Assembly: GCF_900110575.1 (NCBI RefSeq)
Contig: NZ_FOEF01000006.1
Span: 310,001 to 374,000, forward strand
DNA from: Amycolatopsis saalfeldensis
GTDB lineage: Bacteria; Actinomycetota; Actinomycetes; Mycobacteriales; Pseudonocardiaceae
Direction: 5' to 3'
DNA: 64,000 nucleotides
Shown: positions 28,219 to 37,217 of the stretch, in pieces
Numbering within the stretch: position 1 is the stretch's first letter
Layout of the letters: each line of letters begins with the position of its first letter
Program-made: the position numbers and the translations under genes
Notes under the pieces: generated by a model
Database searches by the model: none
Seen by the model: only the letters and a program-made list of their open reading frames with translations
What the model was told of the DNA's origin: nothing

Positions 28219-29417
28219 GCAGGACTGTGTTCGCGGGTGGCTCGGTGTTCGACGGCACGGGCGCCGCGCCCGCCGAGGCGGACGTGGTGGTCGAGGACGG
28301 ACGCATCGTCGACGTCGGCCCCGGCCTCGACGGCGACCGGGTGGTCGACTGCACCGGCGCGACGCTGCTGCCCGGCCTGTTCGACTGCCACGTGCACGTG
28401 ACCGTGTCGGAGATCGGGCTGCTGCCGCGGGTGCAGAAGCCGTTCTCGTACCAGTTCTACGAGGCGGCGCGGAACCTGTGGACCACGCTGAAGCTCGGCA
28501 TCACGACGGTGCGCGACGCGGCGGGCGCCGACCTCGGCATCAAGCAGGCGGTGGACGACGGCCTGATCCCCGGGCCGCGGCTGCAGATCGCGATCGGCCT
28601 GATCAGCCCCACCGGCGGGCACGGCGACGGCTGGATGCCGTCCGGCCACTGCGTTCCGCTGTCGCTCCCGCACCCCGGGCGGCCGGACGCGAAGGCGGAC
28701 GGGCCGGACGAGATGCGCCGCGTCGCCCGGACGCTGCTGCGCGCGGGCGCGGACGTGCTCAAGGTCTGCACCACCGGCGGCGTGCTGTCACCGCGCGACG
28801 ACCCGCGGCACTCGCAGTTCACGCTGGAGGAGCTGGACGTGCTCGTCACCGAGGCGCGGATGCAGGGCCGCGCGGTGATGGCGCACGCACAGGGCGCGGA
28901 GGGCATCAAGAACGCCGTGCGCGCCGGCATCCGTTCGATCGAGCACGGCATCTACCTCGACGACGAGGCGATCGAGCTGATGCTCGTGAACGGCACCTGG
29001 CTGGTGCCGACGCTGGTGGCGCCGGTGAACGTGATCCGCGCGGCCGAGCAGGGCGCCTCGCTGCCGGACGCGGTGGTGCAGAAGGCGAGGGAGGTCGTGG
29101 AGGCGCACGCCGATTCCGTGCGCCGCGCCGTCGCCGCGGGGGTCCGCGTCGCGATGGGCACCGACAGCGGCGTCGGCCCGCACGGGACCAACCTGGAGGA
29201 GCTGGAGCTCATGCGCTCCTGCGGGATGAGCCCGGCCGACGTCCTGGTGGCGTCCACCTCCTCGGCCGCCCGTTTGCTGGGCATGGACGGCGACCTCGGC
29301 CGGCTGGCCCCGGGGCACCGCGCGGACCTGGTCGTGGTGGCCGGCGACGCGTACGACTTTCCGGCACTGGCGGGGAATGTCCGGGAGGTGTGGCAGGACG
29401 GGGTGCGGGCGGTGTAG
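28215..29417 (+). CDS. Metal-dependent amidohydrolase (imidazolonepropionase/prolidase-like)
   Basis: A 400-residue amidohydrolase-superfamily enzyme. Metal ligands are in LLPGLFDCHVHV, in the lysine strand ADVLKVCTTGG, in MAHAQGAEGIK, in IRSIEHGIYL and in MGTDSGVGPHG, which is the subgroup that includes Xaa-Pro and Xaa-Arg dipeptidases. An AAGGAG ribosome site precedes the ATG, which overlaps the symporter stop. It probably finishes breakdown of the compound imported by the symporter. It ends 8 bases from the convergent protease gene. Confidence 0.82.
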   Translation: MSRTVFAGGSVFDGTGAAPAEADVVVEDGRIVDVGPGLDGDRVVDCTGATLLPGLFDCHVHVTVSEIGLLPRVQKPFSYQFYEAARNLWTTLKLGITTVRDAAGADLGIKQAVDDGLIPGPRLQIAIGLISPTGGHGDGWMPSGHCVPLSLPHPGRPDAKADGPDEMRRVARTLLRAGADVLKVCTTGGVLSPRDDPRHSQFTLEELDVLVTEARMQGRAVMAHAQGAEGIKNAVRAGIRSIEHGIYLDDEAIELMLVNGTWLVPTLVAPVNVIRAAEQGASLPDAVVQKAREVVEAHADSVRRAVAAGVRVAMGTDSGVGPHGTNLEELELMRSCGMSPADVLVASTSSAARLLGMDGDLGRLAPGHRADLVVVAGDAYDFPALAGNVREVWQDGVRAV

Positions 29418-29425
29418 GCCGTGAT

Positions 29426-30808
29426 TCAGAAGGCGCCGAGCCCGGACGGCACCCCCAGCCCGGTCGGCCCGTCCCAGCCCGGCGCTGAAGTGCAGACAGC
29501 GGCCTTGAACGGGGCGCAGCCCTGCTGGGAGTTGGAACCGTTCGCGATGTCGGTGAGGCTGCCCGCCGGGGCGCGGTACAGCGTGTTCGGACCGTCCACA
29601 CCGGACAGATGGCCGCCGCGGGCGTAGAGGCCCGCGACGAACGGCGCGGCCGCGCTGGTGCCGCCGGCCACCAGCCAGCCGGACTTGCCGCCGGCCGGGG
29701 CGTAACCGCGGTAGACGGCGACGCCGGTCAGCGGGTCGGCGACGGCGGCGACGTCCGAGCCGGCCCGGTGCCCGTCGCAGTTCGCCGTGACGGCGGCCGG
29801 CTGGCCCTGGGCCGGGCCGAGGTCGAGCGCGCAGCCGCTGCCCGCGCCGACCCACCGCTGCTGCTGCTCGCCGGCCGGCGTGAACAGCCCGCCCCAGGCG
29901 TGCTGCGTGAACGACCCGTTCGCGCCGGTCAGCGACGTCCCGCCGACCGAGGTCACCCACGGCAGCTCCTGCGGCCACAGCTGCGCGCCGCCGAGGTAGC
30001 CCCGGTCGCCGGAAGCGGCGAGGACCGCCATGCCCGGGTGGTGCAGCGCGACGGCCGGGGCGCCGGTGCCCAGGTAGCCGCCCTGCGAACCGGTCGGGAT
30101 GCCGTAACTCATGCTGACCGCGTTCGAGCCGAGGCCCGCCGCGTACTTCACCGCCGTGCCGAAGTCGTCGGCGAGCGGGCCGGGCTGCTGCAGCAGTACG
30201 GCGCCGAGCAGGCGCGTGACGTCCATCGGGATCTGGACCATCGAGAGCCGGCAGCCGGGGCACGCGGCCGAAGCCAGGTCCAGGTCCAGCGCCGTCTCGG
30301 TGGCGTAGGACTCCTCGACGCTCGCGAGGTCCTTGTCCGGCGCGAGCGGCGGGCCGCCGTGGTAGTCGCTGACCTTGAGGCAGCCGTTCGCGGTGGTGCA
30401 CGGGGGCAGGCCGAACCGGCTCCGGTAGGTGCCGAGGTCCGCCTCCAGCGCCGGGTACGCGCCGATGCCGACGATCGTCACCATCCCCTTCGCGCCGGTG
30501 GCCGGGTCCGGCAGCCCGAACGCGCGCGCCAGCTCGGCGGGGCTGAAGCCCGCGGGCGCCGGTGTGGTGAGCGGGCTCGCCGACGTCCGGTCCTGCGCGA
30601 CCACCCGCGCGAGGCAGCCGAGATCGACCTGATGGCCTTGCACGACGCCGCCGCACGGGTCGTCGAGCGTGTGGCTGTCGCCCAGGGTCCCGTTGCGCAG
30701 GGCCGACGAGACCGCGGCCGTCGAGCTTTCCGGCGGCGCCGCCACGGCGGTCCCGGCGAGACCCGTGACGAGGAGGACGGCCGCGGCGGCGACCCGACCC
30801 AGCTGCAT
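29426..30808 (-). CDS. Secreted sedolisin-like (S53) serine protease
   Basis: A 460-residue secreted protein with a signal peptide (VAAAAVLLVTGLAGTAVAA, cleavage near residue 24). The S53 catalytic set is present: Glu171 and Asp175 (TETALDLD), Asp268 (SGDRG) and Ser385 (GGTSAAAP). S53 enzymes are acid-active carboxyl-serine proteases. The usual long N-terminal propeptide of about 180 residues is reduced to roughly 90, and the expected calcium loop at the C-terminus is not obvious. Several cysteines suggest disulfides. It is divergent from the LtrA remnant. Confidence 0.8.
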   Translation of the reverse strand: MQLGRVAAAAVLLVTGLAGTAVAAPPESSTAAVSSALRNGTLGDSHTLDDPCGGVVQGHQVDLGCLARVVAQDRTSASPLTTPAPAGFSPAELARAFGLPDPATGAKGMVTIVGIGAYPALEADLGTYRSRFGLPPCTTANGCLKVSDYHGGPPLAPDKDLASVEESYATETALDLDLASAACPGCRLSMVQIPMDVTRLLGAVLLQQPGPLADDFGTAVKYAAGLGSNAVSMSYGIPTGSQGGYLGTGAPAVALHHPGMAVLAASGDRGYLGGAQLWPQELPWVTSVGGTSLTGANGSFTQHAWGGLFTPAGEQQQRWVGAGSGCALDLGPAQGQPAAVTANCDGHRAGSDVAAVADPLTGVAVYRGYAPAGGKSGWLVAGGTSAAAPFVAGLYARGGHLSGVDGPNTLYRAPAGSLTDIANGSNSQQGCAPFKAAVCTSAPGWDGPTGLGVPSGLGAF

Positions 30809-30974
30809 GATTTCTCCGTTCGCGAGGACCGGCGACGTCCCAGGCCTACACCGGCGCGGGTCGCTCGGCAGCGGCGGCCACCCGGCCGGGTGACGGCGGC
30901 CGTCGCTCTACTGTGGACGGACCGCGGGGCCCGCGCCGCCGGCGCCCCGGGATCTGCCCGCTACTGTCGCCGCC

Positions 30975-32166
30975 GTGAGCGAAAACCCGGAGGGCCCGGC
31001 CGAAGAGCGGCACGCGTCCTGGCTGGAGCTGTTCTTCGACCTGGTGGCCGTCGCCGGGGTGGGCCAGCTCGCCCACCTGGTGCACGGCAGTGCCTCGTGG
31101 GCGGACGTCGGGCTGTACGTGGTGTGCTTCCTGGCCTTCTGGACGGCCTGGATGTGCTTCACGGTGTACGGCAATGTCGTCGGCGGCGCCGTGAAGACCA
31201 TGCCGGTGCTGACGGCGATGGCGGGCCTGGTGGTGATGGCCGCGTCGGTTTCGGGCATCCACGGTGACCACGCGAAGGTCTTCGCCGTCGCCTACGTCGC
31301 CGTCCGCGTGCTGTCGGACCGGATCTGGGAGCACCGCGGCGACGGCGCCCGGGTGCTCGTCGACTGGCCGGTGGCGCAGGTCGGCTTCGGCGTGACGCCG
31401 TGGCTGATCTCGATCTGGGCGCCCGGCCCGTGGCGGTACTGGTTGTGGGCGCTCGGCGTGCTGGTCGACCTGGTGATCACCTTCACCCTGTCCGGCAAGC
31501 GCCTGACCGAGAGCGTCACGGCCAGGCTGGCGACCCGCCCCGGCCCGGCCGTCCAGGCGACCGCCGCACGCTTGGACACGGCGCACTTCGGCGAACGGCT
31601 GGGGCTGTTCACCATCATCGTGCTCGGCGAGGGCGTGCTGACGGTGACCGACGCGATGGCCGAGGCGCCGAAGTGGAGCGGCCCGCTGTACTGGACCGTG
31701 TTCGCCGCGCTGGGCCTGCTCGCGACGCTGTGGGGGGCCGCGCTGCGCGAGGGCTCCGGCGGGATCGGCGTACCTCGCCCCGGACCGGCTGAAGCCACGG
31801 GTGCTGCTGCCGCTGCACTGCCTGGTCGCGGGCCTGCTGGCGGCGTTCGCGAGCGGCCTGGGCGACGCCATCGAGGCCGTCGAGCACGAGCACATCGAGG
31901 CCTCCACCCGCTGGCTGCTGGCCGGCTGTATCGCGGCGCTGGCCGTGATCGGCGCGCTGGCCGGGCTGAAGTCCGGCCGACGCGGCTGGTGGGCCGCCGT
32001 GGTGCTGGTCCCCGGGCTGCTGCTGCCGGCCGCCGTCGGCTTCTTCGGCGGGAGCCTGGCCCCGGCCCGGGTGCTGTGGCTGCTGGTGCTCGCCGCGGGC
32101 GCGGGCCTCGGCGGATGGTTCTTCGCGCGGCGGGCCTCGGCGCGCGGTGAGGCGGGCCCGGCGTAG
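30975..32166 (+). pseudogene. LtrA-family membrane protein with a frameshift
   Basis: Low-temperature-requirement A type membrane protein split between two frames. The first part (from a GTG at 30975) has the LtrA signature WLELFFDLVAVAGVGQLAHL and continues to about 31755. The matching C-terminal half (YLAPDRLKPRVLLP, then FASGLGDAIEAVEHE) is in the next frame from about 31770 to 32166. The whole span, 1192 bases, is one base over a multiple of three, consistent with a one-base insertion; a run of six G at 31732-31737 is a candidate site. Total length fits the family (about 397 residues). It may be a sequencing error rather than true decay. Confidence 0.75.
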
Positions 32167-32206
32167 GCGATTCTACTGCTGCCCGGGGCGTTTCCCGCCG
32201 TGGGGC

Positions 32207-32998
32207 TCAGCCGGCCAGCAGGTCCCGCAGCGCGGCCGCGAACTTCGCCGGCATCCGTTGCGGCGCGAGGTGCGAGCCGGGCACCTCGGTGAACGGCAGG
32301 CCCAGCTCCAGCGCCAGGATCCGGGCCGGCTGGTAGTGGTAACGGCCGCGGCTGCCCTCCCCGGCCACCGGCAGGATCTCGGTGCTCGCGCGGCGCAGGG
32401 CGCGCAGGTCGGGCAGGTAGTCGAAGAACTCGGTCAGCTCGCGGTCGAACAGCCGGGCCCAGTCGGACTCGTTCGGCAGCCGCAGGTTCGGCAGGTCGGG
32501 CAGGGCGGCGCCCGCGATGGCGTCGGCGAACCGGGTCACCGCGCCCATCAGGTCACCCGAACGGGCCAGCCGCACCTGTTCCGCGGCGGCCGCCAGCCAG
32601 CCGGCGGCGTCGGGCATCAGCTGCACCGCGGGCGGCTCGTGCGCCACCAGCACGCTCACCCGGTCCGGGTGCCGCGCCACCAGGTCCAGCCCGATCAGCG
32701 CGCCCGCGCTGGTGCCGAACACCGGGATCGCGCCGGCGCCGAGGTGGTCGAGCACCGCGAGCGCGTCGTCGGCCTGCACGGACACCGGCACCGGGCCGGT
32801 GGTGCTGTCCGTGCTGGCGAAATGCCCACGGCGGTCATAGGTGACGACGGCGTGGTCGGTCTCCAGCTGCTTGCGCAGCGCGCGGTACGCCTCGCCCGAC
32901 CCGGTCCCGCCCGGGATCAGCAGCAGCAGCGGACCCGCCCCGCCGACGCGGACCTGCAGCTCGCCGTCCGTGATCGGGCACCGGCTTTCCGGGATCAT
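32207..32998 (-). CDS. Alpha/beta-hydrolase
   Basis: A 263-residue hydrolase with the oxyanion segment LLIPGGTGSGEAYRAL, a nucleophile in FGTSAGALIG, and His in GSHLAPQRM near the C-terminus. The core resembles other actinobacterial esterase or lactonase-type alpha/beta hydrolases without a strong subfamily hint. It stands 9 bases upstream on the same strand from ipdC's end, so read-through from the ipd operon is possible but a steroid role is not evident. Confidence 0.75.
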   Translation of the reverse strand: MIPESRCPITDGELQVRVGGAGPLLLLIPGGTGSGEAYRALRKQLETDHAVVTYDRRGHFASTDSTTGPVPVSVQADDALAVLDHLGAGAIPVFGTSAGALIGLDLVARHPDRVSVLVAHEPPAVQLMPDAAGWLAAAAEQVRLARSGDLMGAVTRFADAIAGAALPDLPNLRLPNESDWARLFDRELTEFFDYLPDLRALRRASTEILPVAGEGSRGRYHYQPARILALELGLPFTEVPGSHLAPQRMPAKFAAALRDLLAG

Positions 32999-33007
32999 GC
33001 AATGAAG

Positions 33008-34063
33008 TCAAGCACAACACCCGTCGCCGAGGCGCCGCAGGATCGCCTCCGCGTCGGCCACGATCGCCTCGATCAGCCCGGCCACCGGCGGCAGGTCGCG
33101 CAGCAGCCCGACGACCTGCCCGGACGCCAGCACCCCGGCCGCGCGGTCGCCCTCGACCAGCCCCGCGCGCAGCAGCATCGGGGTGTTCGCCGCCATCAGC
33201 ACCTGCGCCCAGCCGCGGTCGCCGCCGCGGCGCATGCGCACGCCCTCGCGTACCAGCGCGGGCCAGGAAAGCCCGCTCAGCCTGCGGAACCGGGCGGCGT
33301 TGGCGACCGCCCGCGCGAGCCCGGTGACCCAGCCGGAGCGTTCCAGCGCGTCGACCAGCTCCGTGCGCAGCACCCGGTGCGGCATCCCGTCGACCTTGCG
33401 CGTGACGACGGTGCCGTTGAGGTCGTGGTCCAGATAAGCCTGCTTGACGGCGTCGGGCACGGTGCTCTCCCGCGTGAGCAGGAACCGCGTGCCCATCGCG
33501 ATCCCGGCCGCGCCGTAGGCCAGCGCGGCGGCCAGCCCGCGCCCGTCGAAGAACCCGCCCGCGGCCACCACGGGGATGTCGACGGCGTCGAGCACGGACG
33601 GCAGCAGCAGCGTCGTCGCGACCCCGCCGGTGTGCCCGCCGCCCTCACCGCCCTGCACCACCACGGCGTCCGCGCCCCAGGCGGCCACCTTTTCGGCGTG
33701 CCGCGCCGCGCCGACCGACGGCAGCACGACCACGCCGTGGTCCTTCAGCTTCGTGATCAGGTCCCGCTTCGGCGCCAGCGCGAACGAAGCGACGCACACT
33801 CCCTCTTCGATCAGCAGGTCGACGCGGCGGGCAGCGTCACCGGCGTCCGCGCGCAGGTTGACGCCGAACGGGTTGGCGGTGCGGGCCTTCGTCTCCTTGA
33901 CCGCGGCGGCCAGCTCGTCGAACGTCATCGTGGCCGAGGCCAGGATGCCCAGCCCGCCCGCCTCCGCCGTCGCCGAGACCAGGCGCGGGCCCGCGACCCA
34001 GCCCATCCCGGTCTGCACGACGGGGTGACGGACGCCGGCCAGCTCGGTCAGCGCCGTCTTCAT
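33008..34063 (-). CDS. ipdC: IpdC, flavin-dependent C/D-ring oxidoreductase
   Basis: A 351-residue enzyme of the nitronate-monooxygenase-like TIM-barrel family, matching IpdC (Rv3553, about 355 residues), which oxidises a HIP-CoA-derived intermediate so that ring D can be opened. Motifs are QTGMGWVAGPRLVSATAEAG, the FMN-phosphate loops VVQGGEGGGHTGG and VVAAGGFFDGRGL, and AAGIAMGTRFLLTRES. The ATG overlaps the ipdB stop (ATGA). Gene order ipdA-ipdB-ipdC after echA20 is the same as Rv3550-Rv3553. Confidence 0.9.
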   Translation of the reverse strand: MKTALTELAGVRHPVVQTGMGWVAGPRLVSATAEAGGLGILASATMTFDELAAAVKETKARTANPFGVNLRADAGDAARRVDLLIEEGVCVASFALAPKRDLITKLKDHGVVVLPSVGAARHAEKVAAWGADAVVVQGGEGGGHTGGVATTLLLPSVLDAVDIPVVAAGGFFDGRGLAAALAYGAAGIAMGTRFLLTRESTVPDAVKQAYLDHDLNGTVVTRKVDGMPHRVLRTELVDALERSGWVTGLARAVANAARFRRLSGLSWPALVREGVRMRRGGDRGWAQVLMAANTPMLLRAGLVEGDRAAGVLASGQVVGLLRDLPPVAGLIEAIVADAEAILRRLGDGCCA

Positions 34064-34785
34064 CGGGGAACCTCTTTGTCCCGCAGCGAATCCGGGTCCA
34101 GCCTGGTGCGCAGGATCTCCAGCTCGCCCGCCGTCGGCAGCCGCGTCTCCACGGTGTCCGAGGTGCCCAGCGGGAACGACGTCGCCTCGGTGACCTCGTC
34201 GACCGACACCCCGGGATGCACCGACAGCAGCCGCGGCGCGTGGCCCGGCCCGCCGAAATCGAGCACGCCCAGGTTGGTCACCACGCGGTGGACGTCGTGG
34301 TACGGCAGCGAAAGCTCGCTCGCGCGTTGATAACCGACGCCGGAGACGACGTCCACCTGCTCGACGAAGACCCGTTTGCCGTGCCGGGGAACCCAGTAGC
34401 TGGTGCGGTGGTTCACCGTGTTGCCGGGCCCGCCGCGGACGCCGAGCAGCTGCTTCACCGGCTTCCCGTGCGGCCCGATCGCGGAGATGTTCTGGTTGCC
34501 GTGCCGGTCGACCTGGTTGGCGCCCATCACGACGTGCCGTTTCCCGTGCGGCACCACGGTGTCCAGCACCTTCCGGAACGGCTGCCAGCCCTCGACCACG
34601 CCGTCGGCGGTCACCAGCGACGCCTCGCCGTCGGAGAGCAGGATGTCCGGCTCGAAGGTCAGCCGCGCGAGCTTCGCGCCCAGCGCGGGGATGAAACCCA
34701 TGGGGCTGACCACGATCTCGCCGTCCCCGCGGAACAGGTCGGCGCAGGCGGCCACGCAGACTTCCGCCCGGGTCACGTCGCTCAT
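34060..34785 (-). CDS. ipdB: IpdB, beta subunit of the ring-C-opening hydrolase
   Basis: Beta subunit (241 residues) of IpdAB, which has a class I CoA-transferase fold but hydrolyses the ring of COCHEA-CoA, giving the open-chain MOODA-CoA. Features are VVSPMGFIPALGAKLARLTF, the glycine-rich GANQVDRHGNQN and LGVRGGPGNTVNH. The ATG overlaps the ipdA stop. Confidence 0.92.
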   Translation of the reverse strand: MSDVTRAEVCVAACADLFRGDGEIVVSPMGFIPALGAKLARLTFEPDILLSDGEASLVTADGVVEGWQPFRKVLDTVVPHGKRHVVMGANQVDRHGNQNISAIGPHGKPVKQLLGVRGGPGNTVNHRTSYWVPRHGKRVFVEQVDVVSGVGYQRASELSLPYHDVHRVVTNLGVLDFGGPGHAPRLLSVHPGVSVDEVTEATSFPLGTSDTVETRLPTAGELEILRTRLDPDSLRDKEVPR

Positions 34786-35645
34786 GCCGCCTCCTCGGAG
34801 AATTCCTTGACGGCCTTCTGGTAGTGGGCTTCATCGCCGCTCAGGAACTGGTCCACAAAGGACGGCCACTGGGCGGGATCTTTGGCCGAGGCCGCGTAGT
34901 GCCGCTGGAACCGCTCGTCCCGCCCGTAGTCCGGCGTGGCGGTGGTGAAATGCGCGCCGTGCGGGGTTTCGACGACGCCGTGCACGCTCGATCGGTTCAG
35001 CAGCAGGCTCTGCACGGGCCCGGCGGCGGTCAGCTCCGCGGTGTCGACGATCCGCTCGGCCGAGACGTAACAACGGTCGGCGGCCAGCGCGTACAGCTCG
35101 TCGAAGTACGGGTCCGGGCCGAGGTACTGGGCGTTGCCGCGGGCGTCCGCGCGGTTGAGGTGGACGAGTGCGGCGTCGAGGCGCAGCGCGGGGACGGCCA
35201 GCAGCTCCTCGCCATCGGCGTACGGCGAGCGGACGGTGCGCAAGCCCGGGTTCAGCGGCACCACGTCGGAGCCGAGGCCCGCGCGCGTGGGCAGGAACGG
35301 AAGCCGTTGCGCGGCCGCGGAAAGACCGGTGCCGAGCACCCCCTCGTCGTACTCCGTCACGGCGATCGAGCCGGACTCGCGGGCGCGGTTGAACCACGGG
35401 TCGAACGGCACCGAGTCGAGCGTCACGAAGCCGAACACCAGCCGCTTGATCTTGCCCGCGGAGGCGAGCAGGCCGACGTCCGGGCCGCCGTAGGAGACCA
35501 CCGTCAGGTCCTTCAGCGGCGAGCGCAGGATCGCGCGCACCAGCGCCATCGGCTTGCGCCGCGAACCCCAGCCGCCGATGCCGAGTGTCATGCCGTCACG
35601 CAGTTCGGCGACCACCTCGTCGGCGGTCATCCGCTTGTCGGTCAA
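34782..35645 (-). CDS. ipdA: IpdA, alpha subunit of the ring-C-opening hydrolase
   Basis: Alpha subunit (287 residues) of IpdAB. Typical elements are MTLGIGGWGSRRKPMALVRA near the N-terminus, the GGPDVGLLASAGKIKRL strand, and an acidic segment TEYDEGVLGTGLSAAAQ that holds the glutamate region of the CoA-transferase fold. The ATG at 35645 overlaps the end of echA20 by four bases, so echA20, ipdA, ipdB and ipdC form one coupled operon. Confidence 0.92.
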   Translation of the reverse strand: MTDKRMTADEVVAELRDGMTLGIGGWGSRRKPMALVRAILRSPLKDLTVVSYGGPDVGLLASAGKIKRLVFGFVTLDSVPFDPWFNRARESGSIAVTEYDEGVLGTGLSAAAQRLPFLPTRAGLGSDVVPLNPGLRTVRSPYADGEELLAVPALRLDAALVHLNRADARGNAQYLGPDPYFDELYALAADRCYVSAERIVDTAELTAAGPVQSLLLNRSSVHGVVETPHGAHFTTATPDYGRDERFQRHYAASAKDPAQWPSFVDQFLSGDEAHYQKAVKEFSEEAA

Positions 35646-36394
35646 GGCTTTTCCCTCCCGTCCAGGAACTCCTGCCGGGCACCGTCGGACACGCCCGCGA
35701 GGTTGAGCTGGAAGGTGAAGCCCTGCTCGAACCGGTAACTGCGGTGCACGGGTTGCACGTCGATGCCGTTGATGGCCTGTTTCGCCGCGCGGATCACGCG
35801 AGTGTCCTTCGCCGCGATGCGCCGCGCGAGGGCGAGCGCCGTTTCGTACAGCTCTTCGCGCGGCACCACCGCGTACACAGAGCCGTGGTGGTGAAGCTGT
35901 TGCGCGGTGATCGTCGACGCTGTGTAGTACAGCGCGCGCATGAGGTGCTGGGGCACGAGCCGCGCGAGGTGGGTGGCCGCGCCGAGTGCGCCGCGGTCCA
36001 CCTCGGGCAGGCCGAACTCGGCGTCCTCGCTGGCCACCACCACGTCGGCGTTGCCCACCAGCCCGACCCCGCCGCCGAGGCAGAACCCGTGCACGGCCGC
36101 GATCACCGGCACCGCGCAGTCGTAGACCGCGGAGAACGCGGCGGCGCAGCCCTCGTTCGCGCCGATCAGCGCGCTGTAGCCGGGATCGCGCTGGATCTCC
36201 TTGATGTCGACGCCCGCGTTGAAGCCGCGACCTTCGGCCCGCAGGACCACCACGTGCGTGCCCGGGTCGCGGCCGGCCTGCTCGACGGCCGCGGCCAAGT
36301 CGAACCAGCCGCGCACGGTCAACGCGTTCACCGGGGGCGCGGCCACGGTCACCACCGCGATGCCGGGCTCAGGGGAGTGCGTGGAAATGGTCAT
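35642..36394 (-). CDS. echA20: EchA20, ring-D-opening crotonase
   Basis: Crotonase-family enzyme (250 residues) that hydrolyses ring D of the HIEC-CoA intermediate, just before IpdAB. The oxyanion segments are VLRAEGRGFNAGVDIKEI and IAAVHGFCLGGGVGLVGNAD, followed by FGLPEVDRGALGAATHL. A GAGGGG lies 8 bases before the ATG. It is the first gene of the ipd operon and starts near a degenerate KstR2 site. Confidence 0.9.
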   Translation of the reverse strand: MTISTHSPEPGIAVVTVAAPPVNALTVRGWFDLAAAVEQAGRDPGTHVVVLRAEGRGFNAGVDIKEIQRDPGYSALIGANEGCAAAFSAVYDCAVPVIAAVHGFCLGGGVGLVGNADVVVASEDAEFGLPEVDRGALGAATHLARLVPQHLMRALYYTASTITAQQLHHHGSVYAVVPREELYETALALARRIAAKDTRVIRAAKQAINGIDVQPVHRSYRFEQGFTFQLNLAGVSDGARQEFLDGREKP

Positions 36395-36420
36395 CGGCGC
36401 CCCTCATGGGTTACAAACCT

Positions 36421-36434
36421 AGCACTTGCTTGGT
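36421..36434. promoter_or_regulatory. Degenerate KstR2-like operator
   Basis: AGCACTTGCTTGGT keeps the whole right half (CTTGnT) of the KstR2 consensus and the AnCA of the left half, with two mismatches (CT for AG). It lies between divergent echA20 and the SDR gene, both of which belong to KstR2 regulons in relatives. It differs from the site at 13758 only at those two bases. Confidence 0.7.
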
Positions 36435-36470
36435 ACGTTAGCACGGGCAAGGCGACGCGGGAGGTCGGTT

Positions 36471-37217
36471 GTGGCACTGGATCTTCGGCTGGACGGCGCG
36501 GTGGTGCTGGTGACCGGCGGGACGCGCGGCGTCGGCGCCGGGATCGCCTCGGTGTTCCGGCAGGCAGGCGCTTCGGTGGTCACCTGCGGGCGCACCGGCG
36601 AAGCGGCGCCGGGCTTCGTACGCTGCGACGTCCGCGATCCCGCCGATGTCACGCGGCTGGTCGACGAGGTCGTCTCGCGTCACGGGCGGCTGGACGTGCT
36701 GGTCAACAACGCCGGCGGAGCACCCTTCGCGGACACGGCGACGGCGTCGCCGCGCTTTCACGACAAGGTGGTGGCGCTGAATCTGCTGGCGCCGCTGACT
36801 GTCGCGCAGGCGGCGAACGCCGTGATGCAGAAGCAGGACGGAGGCGGGGTGATCGTGAACGTGAGCAGTGTCAGCGCGTTGCGTCCTTCGCCGGGCACGG
36901 CCGCGTACGGCGCCGCGAAGGCGGGGCTGGACAACCTGACGGGGACACTCGCGGTCGAGTGGGCGCCGAAGGTGCGGGTGAACGCGCTGGACGTCGGCAT
37001 GGTGCGGACCGAGGCGTCCGATCATTACGGCGACCCGGCGGCGGTGGGCGCGACTGTCCCGTTGGGACGGTTGGCGGAACCGGAAGAAGTGGGCCGGTGC
37101 GCGGTGTTCCTGGCGTCGCCGCTGGCCTCCTACGTGAGCGGCGCGCGGCTCGCGGTGCACGGCGGCGGCGAGTCGCCGGCGTATCTGAGCGCGGCCGAGC
37201 GGACGGGAGTGAAATGA
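36471..37217 (+). CDS. Short-chain dehydrogenase of the HIP cluster (Rv3549c-like)
   Basis: A 248-residue SDR enzyme with the cofactor loop VTGGTRGVGAGIASVF, NNAGGAPF, catalytic Ser in VNVSSVSAL and YGAAKAGLDNL. The GTG at 36471 has a GGGAGG upstream. The position opposite echA20, followed by a second SDR, mirrors Rv3549c/Rv3548c of M. tuberculosis. A dehydrogenase or reductase step on a C/D-ring CoA ester is likely; the exact step is not established here. Confidence 0.82.
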   Translation: MALDLRLDGAVVLVTGGTRGVGAGIASVFRQAGASVVTCGRTGEAAPGFVRCDVRDPADVTRLVDEVVSRHGRLDVLVNNAGGAPFADTATASPRFHDKVVALNLLAPLTVAQAANAVMQKQDGGGVIVNVSSVSALRPSPGTAAYGAAKAGLDNLTGTLAVEWAPKVRVNALDVGMVRTEASDHYGDPAAVGATVPLGRLAEPEEVGRCAVFLASPLASYVSGARLAVHGGGESPAYLSAAERTGVK

